DNA from: Massilia pinisoli
GTDB taxonomy: Bacteria; Pseudomonadota; Gammaproteobacteria; Burkholderiales; Burkholderiaceae_D
DNA length: 64,000 bases
Assembly: GCF_024753285.1 (NCBI RefSeq)
Contig: NZ_JANUGW010000001.1
Span: 372,001-436,000, forward strand
Reading direction: 5' to 3'
Below the pieces are notes generated by a model. It saw nothing but the letters and a program-made list of their open reading frames with translations. It was not told the DNA's origin and did no database searches. Positions 18,165 to 26,558 of this stretch are shown here, in pieces (positions within the stretch are counted from its first letter, which is position 1; the number at the start of each line of letters is the position of its first letter). The position numbers and the translations under genes were made by a program.

Positions 18165-19652
18165 ATCACCACCCGCACCGCCGACGACCTGCCGTTCGAC
18201 AATGGCTTTGCCGAATTGCCGCCCGCGTTCTATACACGCCGGATGCCGACGCCTCTGCCCGCGCCGTACTTCGTCGCAGCCAGCGCACGGGCCGCGCAGC
18301 TCGTCGGGCTCGATGCGGCAGACCTCGCGATCGACGACTTCGTCGCGGTCTTCACGGGCAACGAGGTGCCATCACGCGCGCAGCCGCTGGCCGCCGTGTA
18401 CTCGGGCCACCAGTTCGGCCACTGGGCCGGCCAGCTCGGTGACGGCCGCGCAATTCTGCTGGGCGACATCGCCGGGCCGCAAGGCCGGATGGAGCTGCAG
18501 CTGAAAGGCGCCGGCATGACGCCGTATTCGCGCATGGGCGACGGCCGCGCCGTGCTGCGCTCGTCGATCCGCGAATTCCTCTGCTCGGAAGCGATGGCCG
18601 CGCTTGGCGTGCCGACGACGCGCGCACTCGTCGTGACGGGTTCGAACAAGGGCGTCATCCGCGAAACGATGGAGACGGCCGCCGTCGTCACCCGCATGGC
18701 CCCGAGCTTCGTGCGCTTCGGCTCGTTCGAGCACTGGCGCTACCGCGACAAGCCGGAAGAGCTGCGCATCCTGGCCGACTACGTGATCAAGACGTTTTAT
18801 CCGGACCTCTCGGGCGCACCGAATCCTTACCTCGCGCTACTGGAAGAAGTCACGCGCCGCACGGGCATCCTGATCGCGCACTGGCAGGCCGTCGGCTTCA
18901 TGCATGGCGTCATGAACACGGACAATATGTCGATCCTGGGCATCACGCTGGATTATGGTCCGTTCGGCTTCATGGAATCGTTCGACGTCGACCACATCTG
19001 CAACCACACGGACCAGGGTGGCCGCTATTCGTACGCGAACCAGGTCCCGGTCGGGCATTGGAACTGCTATGCGCTCGCGAACGCCCTGCTGCCGCTGATC
19101 GACGACCAGGAAGCCGCGCAGGCCGCTCTGGACGTCTACATCGACGCGTACGGCACCAAGTTCGACGAACTGCTGCACGCCAAGCTTGGCCTCACGACGA
19201 CGCACGAGGGCGATCGTGCGCTGGCCGACGCCATGTTCCAGCTCATGCAGGATAACAAGGTCGACTTCACGCTGTTCTTCCGCCGCCTGGGCGACCTCAG
19301 GCTGGACGTGGCGGAATCGGAGCGCGAAGCGGCCGACGCGCCGCTGCGCGACCTGTTCCTCGATCGCCCCGCGTTCGACGCGTGGACCGCGCAATACCGC
19401 GCGCGGCTGCGCCAGGAAGGCAGCGTCGATGCGGCGCGCCGGGTTGCGATGCACGCAGTCAACCCCAAATACATCCTGCGCAATTACCTGGCCCAGGTCG
19501 CGATCGAAAAGGCGCAGAATGGCGATTATTCGGAAGTCGCCAGGCTGCTGTCCGTGCTGGAACGTCCGTTCGACGACCAGCCCGAACACGAGGCCTACGC
19601 GGCGCTGCCGCCGGATTGGGCCGCGCACCTCGAAGTGAGCTGCTCCTCCTGA
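18165..19652 (+). CDS. selO: SelO/YdiU family protein adenylyltransferase, apparent ATC start
   Basis: SelO (about 495 aa) is a pseudokinase-fold enzyme that transfers AMP to Ser, Thr or Tyr of target proteins and is linked to redox stress. Seen: [18 protein letters not shown], the ATP-pocket segments [21 protein letters not shown] and [13 protein letters not shown], the metal-site region [12 protein letters not shown] followed by DYGPFGFM, and the C-terminal SCSS that aligns with the selenocysteine site of animal SelO. The family N-terminus ([21 protein letters not shown]) extends upstream of the first standard start (TTG 18216). Reading back, AAAGGAAG stands five bases before ATC at 18165, giving I/M-TTRTADD. 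No ATG or GTG exists between the in-frame stop at 18123 and 18216. Confidence 0.85.
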   Translation: MTTRTADDLPFDNGFAELPPAFYTRRMPTPLPAPYFVAASARAAQLVGLDAADLAIDDFVAVFTGNEVPSRAQPLAAVYSGHQFGHWAGQLGDGRAILLGDIAGPQGRMELQLKGAGMTPYSRMGDGRAVLRSSIREFLCSEAMAALGVPTTRALVVTGSNKGVIRETMETAAVVTRMAPSFVRFGSFEHWRYRDKPEELRILADYVIKTFYPDLSGAPNPYLALLEEVTRRTGILIAHWQAVGFMHGVMNTDNMSILGITLDYGPFGFMESFDVDHICNHTDQGGRYSYANQVPVGHWNCYALANALLPLIDDQEAAQAALDVYIDAYGTKFDELLHAKLGLTTTHEGDRALADAMFQLMQDNKVDFTLFFRRLGDLRLDVAESEREAADAPLRDLFLDRPAFDAWTAQYRARLRQEGSVDAARRVAMHAVNPKYILRNYLAQVAIEKAQNGDYSEVARLLSVLERPFDDQPEHEAYAALPPDWAAHLEVSCSS

Positions 19653-19671
19653 CCTATCAACGAGAAGGATC

Positions 19672-20067
19672 ATGACCGACAAAGTGACGAAGAGCGACGC
19701 CGAGTGGCGCGCCGAGCTGGACCCGATGGAATACCAGGTGACGCGCCACGCGGCCACCGAACGCGCCTTCACGGGCAAGTACTGGGACCACCACGAGCAC
19801 GGCATCTATCGCTGCGTGTGCTGCGGCACGGCGCTGTTCGAATCGGACGCCAAGTTCGATTCCGGCTGCGGCTGGCCCAGCTATTTCCGCGCCCTCGATC
19901 CGGATAACGTGATCGAAAAGGTCGACCGCAGCCACGGCATGGTGCGCACGGAAATCATCTGCGCCGTCTGCGACGCCCACCTGGGCCATGTGTTCCCGGA
20001 CGGCCCGCCGCCGACGGGCCTGCGCTATTGCATCAACTCGGCCGCGCTCACGTTCGAGCCGGCCTGA
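19672..20067 (+). CDS. msrB: Peptide-methionine (R)-S-oxide reductase MsrB
   Basis: MsrB (131 aa) reduces methionine-R-sulfoxide in proteins. Seen: zinc-binding pairs C48-x-x-C51 and C97-x-x-C100, the signature GCGWPSYF near residue 65, [10 protein letters not shown] near 103, and the catalytic cysteine C120 in RYCINSAAL. The gene follows selO by 19 bases, so the two redox-related genes are probably cotranscribed. Length and motifs are fully typical of the cytoplasmic single-domain form. Confidence 0.97.
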   Translation: MTDKVTKSDAEWRAELDPMEYQVTRHAATERAFTGKYWDHHEHGIYRCVCCGTALFESDAKFDSGCGWPSYFRALDPDNVIEKVDRSHGMVRTEIICAVCDAHLGHVFPDGPPPTGLRYCINSAALTFEPA

Positions 20068-20084
20068 ACGACATTGAACCGCTT

Positions 20085-20750
20085 ATGAAATTCCTGTTCG
20101 ACCTGTTCCCGGTCATCCTCTTCTTCATCGTCTACAAGATCGCGGACGGCCACCAGGATGCGGCGCACGCGCTCGCCGTCCAGTACATGGGGGGCCTGAT
20201 CTCGGGTGGCAACGTCGCGCCCGACCAGGCGCCGATCATGCTGGCGTCCGCCGTCGGCATCGTCGCCACCATCCTGCAGATCCTCTACCTGCTGGCCCGC
20301 GGCCGCAAGGTGGACGGCATGCTGTGGCTGTCGCTCGGCGTCATCGTCGTGACGGGCGGCGCGACCATCTACTTCCACGACGAGAACTTCATCAAGTGGA
20401 AGCCGACGATCCTGTATTGGGCGTTCGCGCTGGCGCTGTTCGTCGCGCAAATCGGCTTCCGCAACAACCTGATGCGCAAGGTGATGGAAGCGCAGATCAA
20501 GCTGCCGGACGCGGTCTGGGCCAAGGTCGGCTACGCATGGATGACGTTCTTCGCCGCGATCGGCGTGCTGAACCTCATCATGGCGTTCGTCGTCTTCAAG
20601 GGCAACACGGGCGCGTGGGTGAACTTCAAGCTGTTCGGCATCACGGGGATCTTCTTCGCGTTCATCGTCGTCCAGACCCTGATGCTGTCGAAGTACATCG
20701 AGATGGACGACCAGGAACAGCCGCAAGGCCACGGCAAGGGAGACGCGTGA
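20085..20750 (+). CDS. yciB: Inner membrane septation protein YciB (IspZ)
   Basis: YciB (221 aa) is an inner-membrane protein needed for normal septation and envelope integrity in enterobacteria and Shigella. Seen: the N-terminus MKFLFDLFPVILFFIVYK, the conserved YFHDENFIKWKPTILYWAFA segment and GNTGAWVNFKLFG, with five or so helices. The frame opens at 20028 but that part overlaps msrB. ATG 20085 gives the family start. Its stop overlaps the next start by one base (TGATG). Confidence 0.95.
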   Translation: MKFLFDLFPVILFFIVYKIADGHQDAAHALAVQYMGGLISGGNVAPDQAPIMLASAVGIVATILQILYLLARGRKVDGMLWLSLGVIVVTGGATIYFHDENFIKWKPTILYWAFALALFVAQIGFRNNLMRKVMEAQIKLPDAVWAKVGYAWMTFFAAIGVLNLIMAFVVFKGNTGAWVNFKLFGITGIFFAFIVVQTLMLSKYIEMDDQEQPQGHGKGDA

Positions 20751-21022
20751 TGGACGACCGCGTGGAACGCATCCGCCAGCTGCTCGACGCCGCGCTGGCC
20801 CCGTCCGAACTCGACGTCGGCGACGATTCGCACCTGCACGCAGGCCACCCCGGCGCCGCGTCCGGCGGGGGCCATTACCGAGTGAAAATCGTTTCGGAAC
20901 GCTTCGAGGGACTGAGGCTGGTCATGCGTCATCGACTGGTATATGATGCCGTGCACGGTATGATGCACACCGACATACATGCCCTGGCGATCACCGCCGT
21001 CGCACCGTCCGAGCAGTCGTGA
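20750..21022 (+). CDS. BolA family protein
   Basis: A small BolA-like protein (90 aa). Seen: N-terminal RVERIRQLLDAAL, DDSHLHAGHPGA with the His pair, GGGHYRVKIVSERFEGL and the C-terminal HRLVYDAVHGMM followed by IHALAIT. Family members bind monothiol glutaredoxins and Fe-S clusters; some also bind DNA. It starts inside the yciB stop. The yciB-bolA-parvulin order is a common betaproteobacterial arrangement. Confidence 0.93.
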   Translation: MDDRVERIRQLLDAALAPSELDVGDDSHLHAGHPGAASGGGHYRVKIVSERFEGLRLVMRHRLVYDAVHGMMHTDIHALAITAVAPSEQS

Positions 21023-21125
21023 CGGGGCGCTTTCAGTGAGTCTTAAGTAAGCTGTCCCAGAATCGGCTACGCATTACAAAAACTAAGCAAATCTTCGTCC
21101 AAGCAACCCCCTCACAGGAAACAAA

Positions 21126-21917
21126 ATGACCTTTAAGCCAGCACGGCTGCTGTTAGCCCTGATCGCTATCGCCGCATCCTTCGCATACTCGCCTTCGTTC
21201 GCACAGAACCTCGCCGTGGTGAACGGCAAGGCCATCCCGTCCTCGCGCGCCGACGCCATCGTCAAGCAGGTCGTGGCACAGGGCCAGGGCACCGACAGCC
21301 CGCAACTGCGTGAGGCGATCAAGAAGGACCTGATCTCGCGCGAAGTGATGATGCAGGAAGCTATCAAGCAAGGCTACGACAAGAATCCGGAAGTCAAGGC
21401 AGCGCTGGAGAACGCGCGCCAGACCATCGTGATCAACGCCCTCGCGCGCGACTACATCACGAAGCACCCGGTGACGGACGCCGAAGTAAAAGCCGAATAC
21501 GACCGCTTCGCGAAGCAGACGGGCGACAAGGAATACCACGTTCGTCATATCCTGTTCGCGACGGAAGACGAAGCGAAGGCAGCCATCGCCAAGCTGAAGG
21601 GCGGCGCCAAGTTCGAAGACCTGGCCAAGCAGTCGAAGGACACCGGCACCGCCAACAACGGCGGCGACCTGGATTGGGCGAGCCCGTCGTCGTTCCCGCC
21701 GGAATTTGCTGCCGGCTTCACCAACCTGCAAAAAGGCGCGATCACCGACACCCCGGTCAAGACCCAGGTGGGCTTCCACGTGATCAAGCTGGACGACGTC
21801 CGCGCGGCCAAGCTGCCGAGCCTGGACGAAGTCAAGCCGCAGATTTCCGAAGCGCTGACCCAGCAAAAGCTGGCTGCGTACCAGGAAGAAATGGTCAAGA
21901 AGGCAAAGGTGCAGTAA
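21126..21917 (+). CDS. Periplasmic parvulin-type peptidyl-prolyl isomerase, copy 1
   Basis: A PpiC/parvulin-class isomerase (263 aa). Seen: a signal peptide (about residues 1-26, ending SFA-QN), a SurA-like N-terminal helical part, and one parvulin domain (about 135-235) with EYHVRHILFATEDEAK, AKFEDLAKQSKDTGTANNGG, DLDWASPSSFPPEF and GFHVIKLDDVR. It helps fold outer-membrane or periplasmic proteins. The protein is closely paralogous to the next gene. It follows the bolA-like gene by about 100 bases and is closed by a terminator. Confidence 0.92.
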   Translation: MTFKPARLLLALIAIAASFAYSPSFAQNLAVVNGKAIPSSRADAIVKQVVAQGQGTDSPQLREAIKKDLISREVMMQEAIKQGYDKNPEVKAALENARQTIVINALARDYITKHPVTDAEVKAEYDRFAKQTGDKEYHVRHILFATEDEAKAAIAKLKGGAKFEDLAKQSKDTGTANNGGDLDWASPSSFPPEFAAGFTNLQKGAITDTPVKTQVGFHVIKLDDVRAAKLPSLDEVKPQISEALTQQKLAAYQEEMVKKAKVQ

Positions 21918-21927
21918 CATTGCAGCG

Positions 21928-21951
21928 CCGGCGGCCCAGGCCGCCGGTTTT
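21928..21951 (+). terminator. Terminator between the two parvulin genes
   Basis: A nine-pair GC stem, CCGGCGGCC against GGCCGCCGG, with a very tight CA turn, followed by TTTT. It lies 10 bases after the first parvulin stop. The T run is short, so read-through is likely. Confidence 0.65.
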
Positions 21952-22018
21952 CGTCGCCCTGGCGACTTTTCGTGTTGACCACCGGATTCCAAGACCGGTT
22001 TTAGATAGGATCGAATAA

Positions 22019-22798
22019 ATGATTGTGAAGCCAGCCCGCTTGTTGTTAGCCATGACCGCGATGGTAGCCCTGCCGTCGTTCGCTCAGAACGTTGCGACCG
22101 TCAATGGCAAGCCCATCCCTGCGGCCAAGGTTGACCAAGTGGTCAAGCAGGTCGTCGCCCAAGGCAAGGCAACCGATTCCCCGCAACTGCGCGAGGCAAT
22201 CAAGAAAGACCTGATCGGCCGCGAAGTCCTGATCCAGGAAGCCGACAAGCAAGGCGTCGGTGCCCGTCCGGACGTCAAGAACGCAATCGACAACGCCCGT
22301 CAGAGCATCATCATCAACGCGATGCTGGCCGATTACATCAAGAAGAACCCGGTCAAGGATGCGGACATCAAGGCCGAGTACGACAAGTACAAGGCCCAGG
22401 TCGGCGACAAGGAATACCACGCTCGCCACATCCTCGTCGGCACGGAAGACGAAGCCAAGGCGATCATCGCCAAGCTGAAAGGCGGCGCCAAGTTCGAAGA
22501 CCTGGCCAAGCAATCGAAGGATCCGGGCTCGGCAGCCAACGGCGGCGACCTGGACTGGGCAAGCCCGGCCTCGTTCGTGCCAGAGTTCTCGAAGGCCATG
22601 ACCTCGCTGCAAAAAGGCCAGATCACGGAGACCCCGGTCAAGACGCAATACGGCTACCACGTGATCAAGCTGGAAGACGTCCGTGCCGCCAAGGTCCCGC
22701 CGATGGAAGAAGTGAAGCAGCAGATCGCGGAATCGCTGCAGCAGCGCAAGCTGGCCACGTACCGCGACGAACTGATGAAGAAGGCCAAGATCCAGTAA
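22019..22798 (+). CDS. Periplasmic parvulin-type peptidyl-prolyl isomerase, copy 2
   Basis: The 259-residue paralogue of the previous gene has the same layout: signal peptide (about 1-22, ending SFA-QN), N-terminal helical chaperone part, and a parvulin domain with EYHARHILVGTEDEAK, KGGAKFEDLAKQSKDPGSA, DLDWASPASFVPEF and GYHVIKLEDVR. Most differences from copy 1 are in the signal peptide and N-terminal half, consistent with tandem duplication and drift in client-binding regions. It ends the selO-to-parvulin run and has its own terminator. Confidence 0.92.
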   Translation: MIVKPARLLLAMTAMVALPSFAQNVATVNGKPIPAAKVDQVVKQVVAQGKATDSPQLREAIKKDLIGREVLIQEADKQGVGARPDVKNAIDNARQSIIINAMLADYIKKNPVKDADIKAEYDKYKAQVGDKEYHARHILVGTEDEAKAIIAKLKGGAKFEDLAKQSKDPGSAANGGDLDWASPASFVPEFSKAMTSLQKGQITETPVKTQYGYHVIKLEDVRAAKVPPMEEVKQQIAESLQQRKLATYRDELMKKAKIQ

Positions 22799-22814
22799 GC
22801 TGGCTCGCCTGAAG

Positions 22815-22842
22815 AAAGCGCTCCTCGTGGGCGCTTTTTTTT
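22815..22842 (+). terminator. Rho-independent terminator after parvulin copy 2
   Basis: AAAGCGC pairs with GCGCTTT around a nine-base loop and is followed by a T run to 22842. It lies 17 bases past the stop. Confidence 0.85.
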
Positions 22843-22881
22843 GATCAATTTGTTCGACCAAACAACAAACCAGAGACACCC

Positions 22882-24183
22882 ATGAAATTCCGCCATTCCA
22901 CTGCCCTCCTCCTGTCCACGCTGGCCGCGGCCGCCGCGACCGCCGCCACGCCGGCGCCCACCTTGCCGCTGTACGTGGGCCAGGCGCTGCCCGGCGCCCA
23001 CATCAAGTTCGGCGACTTCGACGTCCAGCACACGCTGGAAGGCGATAGCGGCCGCATGAACGACGACGCCAAGCAGCCGAATGCACTCGTCGACGTCCAC
23101 CGCACGAACAAGGACGGCACGGGCGACGCGCTGGGCTTCTCGTGGAAGAACGCGTGGTTCTCGACCGTGCGCGTGGAAAGCGCCCCCGTCGACCTGCGCC
23201 CCTATCTGGCGAAGGGCACGGTGTCGTTCGACCTGAAGGTCAATGAGCTGGCGAAAGGCGGCCTGAACTACCGCATCGACTGCGGCCAAGGCTGCGAGCG
23301 CAAGGTCACGGACGTGATCCCCGCGCGCGCCGCGCAAGGCAAGGGCTGGCGCCACCTGAGCTATGCGCTGTCGTGCTTCCATCACCAGGGCGACGACTTC
23401 AGCGCCGTGACGAAGCCGTTCGCGCTGGACGGCACGGGCGAAGGCGACGTCGAGATCGCCAACATCCGCATCGACGCAGTCGGCAAGCCGACCGAGACCT
23501 GCCCCGACTACCGCACGGCGAGCGTGACGCCGTCGCCGCTGAACGAATCGTGGTCGCTCGACTGGTGGATGCCGCGTCATGAAGAGAAACTGGCCGAGAT
23601 CGCGCGCCGCAAGGCCGCCGGCGAGCCGACGGAGCTCGTCTTCATCGGCGATTCCATCACGCACAACTGGGAACAGCACAACAAGCCGCTGTGGGACGAG
23701 TTCTGGGGCAAGTACCACGCGCTGAACCTGGGCTACGGCGGCGACCGCACGGAAAACGTGCTGTGGCGCCTGCAGCATGGCGAGATCGACGGCATCGCGC
23801 CGAAGGTGGCCGTCATGATGATCGGCACGAACAACACGGGCTTCCGCATGGAAGAACCGCAGCTGCTCTATGCGGGCATCAAGCGCGACATCCACGAAAT
23901 CCAGAAACACCTGCCGCACACGAAGATCCTGCTGCTGGCAATCTTCCCGCGCGCCGAAAAGGCGGACGACGCCCAGCGCATGAACAACGAGAAGGTCAAT
24001 GCGCTGCTGCCGAAGCTCGCGGACGGCAAGCGCGTGTTCTTCCTCAACATCAATAAAGCGTTCCTCGCGCCGGACGGCACCCTGTCGAAGGACATCATGC
24101 CCGATCTGCTGCATCCGAACGGCGACGGCTACAAGATCTGGCAGCGCGAGATGCAGCCGACCTTGGACAAGTTGATGCATTGA
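22882..24183 (+). CDS. Secreted SGNH/GDSL hydrolase with N-terminal galactose-binding-like domain
   Basis: Two domains (433 aa) after a signal peptide (about residues 1-22). Residues 25-205 form a beta-rich module with four cysteines (134, 138, 165, 207) that resembles the C-terminal Exop_C domain of GH3 exo-glucosidases; this assignment is tentative. Residues 225-433 are an SGNH hydrolase of the PAF-acetylhydrolase type: Ser258 in LVFIGDSITHNW, the Gly block NLGYGGDRTENVLWRL, Asn in MIGTNNTG, and Asp408/His411 in DLLHPNGDGY. Carbohydrate acetyl-esterase activity is plausible given the partner module. No operon partner is obvious. Confidence 0.82.
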   Translation: MKFRHSTALLLSTLAAAAATAATPAPTLPLYVGQALPGAHIKFGDFDVQHTLEGDSGRMNDDAKQPNALVDVHRTNKDGTGDALGFSWKNAWFSTVRVESAPVDLRPYLAKGTVSFDLKVNELAKGGLNYRIDCGQGCERKVTDVIPARAAQGKGWRHLSYALSCFHHQGDDFSAVTKPFALDGTGEGDVEIANIRIDAVGKPTETCPDYRTASVTPSPLNESWSLDWWMPRHEEKLAEIARRKAAGEPTELVFIGDSITHNWEQHNKPLWDEFWGKYHALNLGYGGDRTENVLWRLQHGEIDGIAPKVAVMMIGTNNTGFRMEEPQLLYAGIKRDIHEIQKHLPHTKILLLAIFPRAEKADDAQRMNNEKVNALLPKLADGKRVFFLNINKAFLAPDGTLSKDIMPDLLHPNGDGYKIWQREMQPTLDKLMH

Positions 24184-24232
24184 TGCGGACGCGCCGGGCC
24201 TCCCGGCGCAGCGAGACTGGAGAGACCCGGGC

Positions 24233-25273
24233 ATGCACGACCCCACCGCCCCGTCGCCTGGCCGAAGAGCTGTCCTGCGCGCGGGTCTTGCTGCGACAAC
24301 GGTCGGCGCTGCCCGACCGGCGCTGGCGCTGACCGCGGCCCCGCGCCAGCGCGTCATCGTCGACAATGATTTTTCTGGCGATCCCGACGGCCTGTTCCAG
24401 CTCGCGCACCACCTGCTGTCGCCATCCGTCGAGATCCCGCTCGTGATCGGTTCCCACATCCACGTCGGCGACTTCCTCGACAGCACGACACACCAGCCGG
24501 AAAACGCCGTCGCAAAGGCGCGCGAACTCTATGCAGCAATGGGTTTGCGGCGGCCCCCGCCCACCGTGCCGGGTCGCAGGACCGCATTGCCGAAGGACGA
24601 ACCACCCGAGATGAACGAGGCGGCCCGCCGCATCATCGCCGAAGCCATGCGTACGGATACGCGTTTGCCGCTTTACTATGCGGCCGGCGCGGGCCTGACC
24701 GACCTCGCCGCGGCGTTGATGCTCGAACCCCGGATCGGCAGCAGGCTGAAGCTCGTCTGGATCGGCGGCATGGAGCACGACGACTTGCTGCCCGGCGTTC
24801 CGCCACGGCTGGACGCCGAATACAACCTCACCATCGACATCGCGGCGGCCCAGTGGATATTCAATCGGGCCGACGTCGATATCTGGCAGGTGCCGCGCAA
24901 CGTCTACCGGCAGCTCATCATCAGCCATGCCGAACTGCTGGCGAGCTTGCGGGTTGCCGGCACGCTCGGCACATTCCTCATCGCGCAACTGGAGCGCGTC
25001 TCTGCGCTCATGAAAGGAAGCCTCGGCGAAACGTACTTCCTCGGCGACAGCCCGCTCGTCACGCTCACCGCGCTGCAATCCTCGTTCGACCCGGACAGCG
25101 CCTCGAGCGCGTACATGATCAAGCCAACCCCTCGCATCGCAGACGACGGCCGCTACGTGCCGTTCGCCGAAGGCCGGCCCATGCGCGTGTATCGGACGAT
25201 CGACACCCGGCTGACGTTCGCCGACATGAACGCGAAGTTCGCACGCAACGCCCTCCGATGGCACGGCCGCTAG
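24233..25273 (+). CDS. Tat-exported nucleoside-hydrolase-like protein
   Basis: The 346-residue protein starts with a twin-arginine signal (GRRAVLRAGLAATTVGA). It then has VIVDNDFSGDPDGLFQL, the counterpart of the DTDPGxDDA calcium site of inosine-uridine nucleoside hydrolases, and LYYAAGAGLTDLAAAL, LVWIGGMEHDD and AEYNLTIDIAAAQWIF, the last matching the family's E-x-N-x-x-x-D-P-x-A block. The changed Asp motif means ribohydrolase activity is not certain. GGAG precedes the ATG by 11 bases. It follows the SGNH gene by 49 bases on the same strand and may be cotranscribed with it. Confidence 0.78.
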   Translation: MHDPTAPSPGRRAVLRAGLAATTVGAARPALALTAAPRQRVIVDNDFSGDPDGLFQLAHHLLSPSVEIPLVIGSHIHVGDFLDSTTHQPENAVAKARELYAAMGLRRPPPTVPGRRTALPKDEPPEMNEAARRIIAEAMRTDTRLPLYYAAGAGLTDLAAALMLEPRIGSRLKLVWIGGMEHDDLLPGVPPRLDAEYNLTIDIAAAQWIFNRADVDIWQVPRNVYRQLIISHAELLASLRVAGTLGTFLIAQLERVSALMKGSLGETYFLGDSPLVTLTALQSSFDPDSASSAYMIKPTPRIADDGRYVPFAEGRPMRVYRTIDTRLTFADMNAKFARNALRWHGR

Positions 25274-25342
25274 GTCGATGCATTCAGGAAATGCACAGGC
25301 CCTGCCGGATACGGTAGAGTATGGACATCACCACTGATCGGA

Positions 25343-25708
25343 ATGCCCATGCTGCTGATCGCCACCGTCCTGACCGCCATCGTCATCGCCATCCACGTCT
25401 ACATCGTCCTCATCGAGACCGTCCTGTTCCGCACGCGCGGCAGGAAGATCTTCGGCATCAAGGAGGACCGGGTGGATGCGCTGGCGCCGTTGATGTCGAA
25501 TCAGGGATGCTATAACGGCTTTCTGGTGGCGGCGCTGGCGGTGGGGTTGCTGCATCCCGATCCCGTCATCGGCCGGGCATTCGTCGTGTTCGGACTGGCG
25601 TGCGTGGCCGTGGCCGGCGTGTGGGGCGCCGTGACGGTGTCGCGGCGGATCCTGTTCGTGCAGACGGTGCCGGCGCTGTTAGCGTTGGGAGCACTAGTGG
25701 CCACATGA
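25343..25708 (+). CDS. DUF1304 family membrane protein
   Basis: A 121-residue membrane protein with four helices (about residues 3-25, 55-70, 78-96, 103-120). The diagnostic DUF1304 segments are HVYIVLIETVLFRTRGRKIFG near residue 18 and NQGCYNGFLVAAL near 53. Function is unknown. A second ATG two codons in (25349) has slightly better spacing to GGA and could be the true start. It faces the AT-rich gene, with 11 bases between stops. Confidence 0.85.
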   Translation: MPMLLIATVLTAIVIAIHVYIVLIETVLFRTRGRKIFGIKEDRVDALAPLMSNQGCYNGFLVAALAVGLLHPDPVIGRAFVVFGLACVAVAGVWGAVTVSRRILFVQTVPALLALGALVAT

Positions 25709-25719
25709 ACGCGAGACAT

Positions 25720-26475
25720 TTATTTCTTCAAAGTGCTAACGACCTCAAGCAAAGCCAGCACACGATCCATTTTCTGTTGCCAGCCAAATGAAATCAAATT
25801 CAATATATGGAATGCGAAAAGCAGCACGGCAAGATAAGGCACCCACGGCGCAAATATCGAGTTAGATAACGTATGCCAAAATAATAGACCCGCAATAATG
25901 GCGGGAACGATGCCGATTTTATCGATATTTCCTGCCAGCAGACCACCACGCTTCTCTAGGCCCGTTCGCTGGTATACGAAATATTTCTGAACAAAAAGTA
26001 GAGCCTTTCTGTCGCACTCGGTTAACCGCTGTAGATAATATAAATCGTGACTCGTCGTTATTCGAAGCGCACTGAAGATGGCCGACAGTGGATTCTTTCT
26101 TAGTTGGTTAAGCGTTGGCAACTCAACAATAATTTCCGAGAATATCATAGCGATGCTGGCGAGTTCTGCCACAGCTGCAGCAATTAACGCTAACGGTATT
26201 AGCACGTGCCGCGGCACCCACCGCTGGATTAACATAAGGAGAAATAGGAGAACAAACGCGCCCAAAGCGGTAAATAGCAGTGCACGACGTTTCCGCCCGA
26301 TAAAATCGATCACTTTACCGGTTTTGCACTGCAGAGCAAGAACCTCGGATGGAATAACGGCTCGAGTGGCCTGCTCGACGATTCCAATGACTCGTTCGAT
26401 TTCGTATTTCGAAGGCGCAGCAGACTCACCGTTTTTGCTTTCGCCGCTTACCTCTAGAAGTAAATCCTCTTGCAT
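25720..26475 (-). CDS. AT-rich gene for a four-helix membrane protein, unknown function
   Basis: I do not recognise this 251-residue protein. It has an N-terminal cytoplasmic stretch with a helix IERVIGIVEQATRAVI, then four hydrophobic helices at about residues 64-84, 93-118, 187-207 and 212-233. Between helices 2 and 3 is a charged amphipathic part containing LYYLQRLTECDRKALLFVQ. Base composition is unlike the neighbours: about 43 percent GC in one hand-counted line against roughly 65 percent around it, with AT-ending codons. Start 26475 has GGTGGAG five bases upstream. It sits alone between DUF1304 and the purL terminator. Likely horizontally acquired. Confidence 0.7.
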   Translation of the reverse strand: MQEDLLLEVSGESKNGESAAPSKYEIERVIGIVEQATRAVIPSEVLALQCKTGKVIDFIGRKRRALLFTALGAFVLLFLLMLIQRWVPRHVLIPLALIAAAVAELASIAMIFSEIIVELPTLNQLRKNPLSAIFSALRITTSHDLYYLQRLTECDRKALLFVQKYFVYQRTGLEKRGGLLAGNIDKIGIVPAIIAGLLFWHTLSNSIFAPWVPYLAVLLFAFHILNLISFGWQQKMDRVLALLEVVSTLKK

Positions 26476-26504
26476 ATTATCTCCACCTGAAACCATGCGC
26501 ATAT

Positions 26505-26530
26505 AAAAAAGCGCTCGGAACGAGCGCTTT
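26505..26530 (-). terminator. Terminator of purL
   Basis: Read on the minus strand, AAAGCGCTCG and CGAGCGCTTT pair around TTC and are followed by TTTTTT. It lies 29 bases after the purL stop and 30 bases before the AT-rich gene, separating the two units. Confidence 0.9.
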
Positions 26531-26558
26531 CGAATTGGTTAGGTTAGGTCAGATCAAC

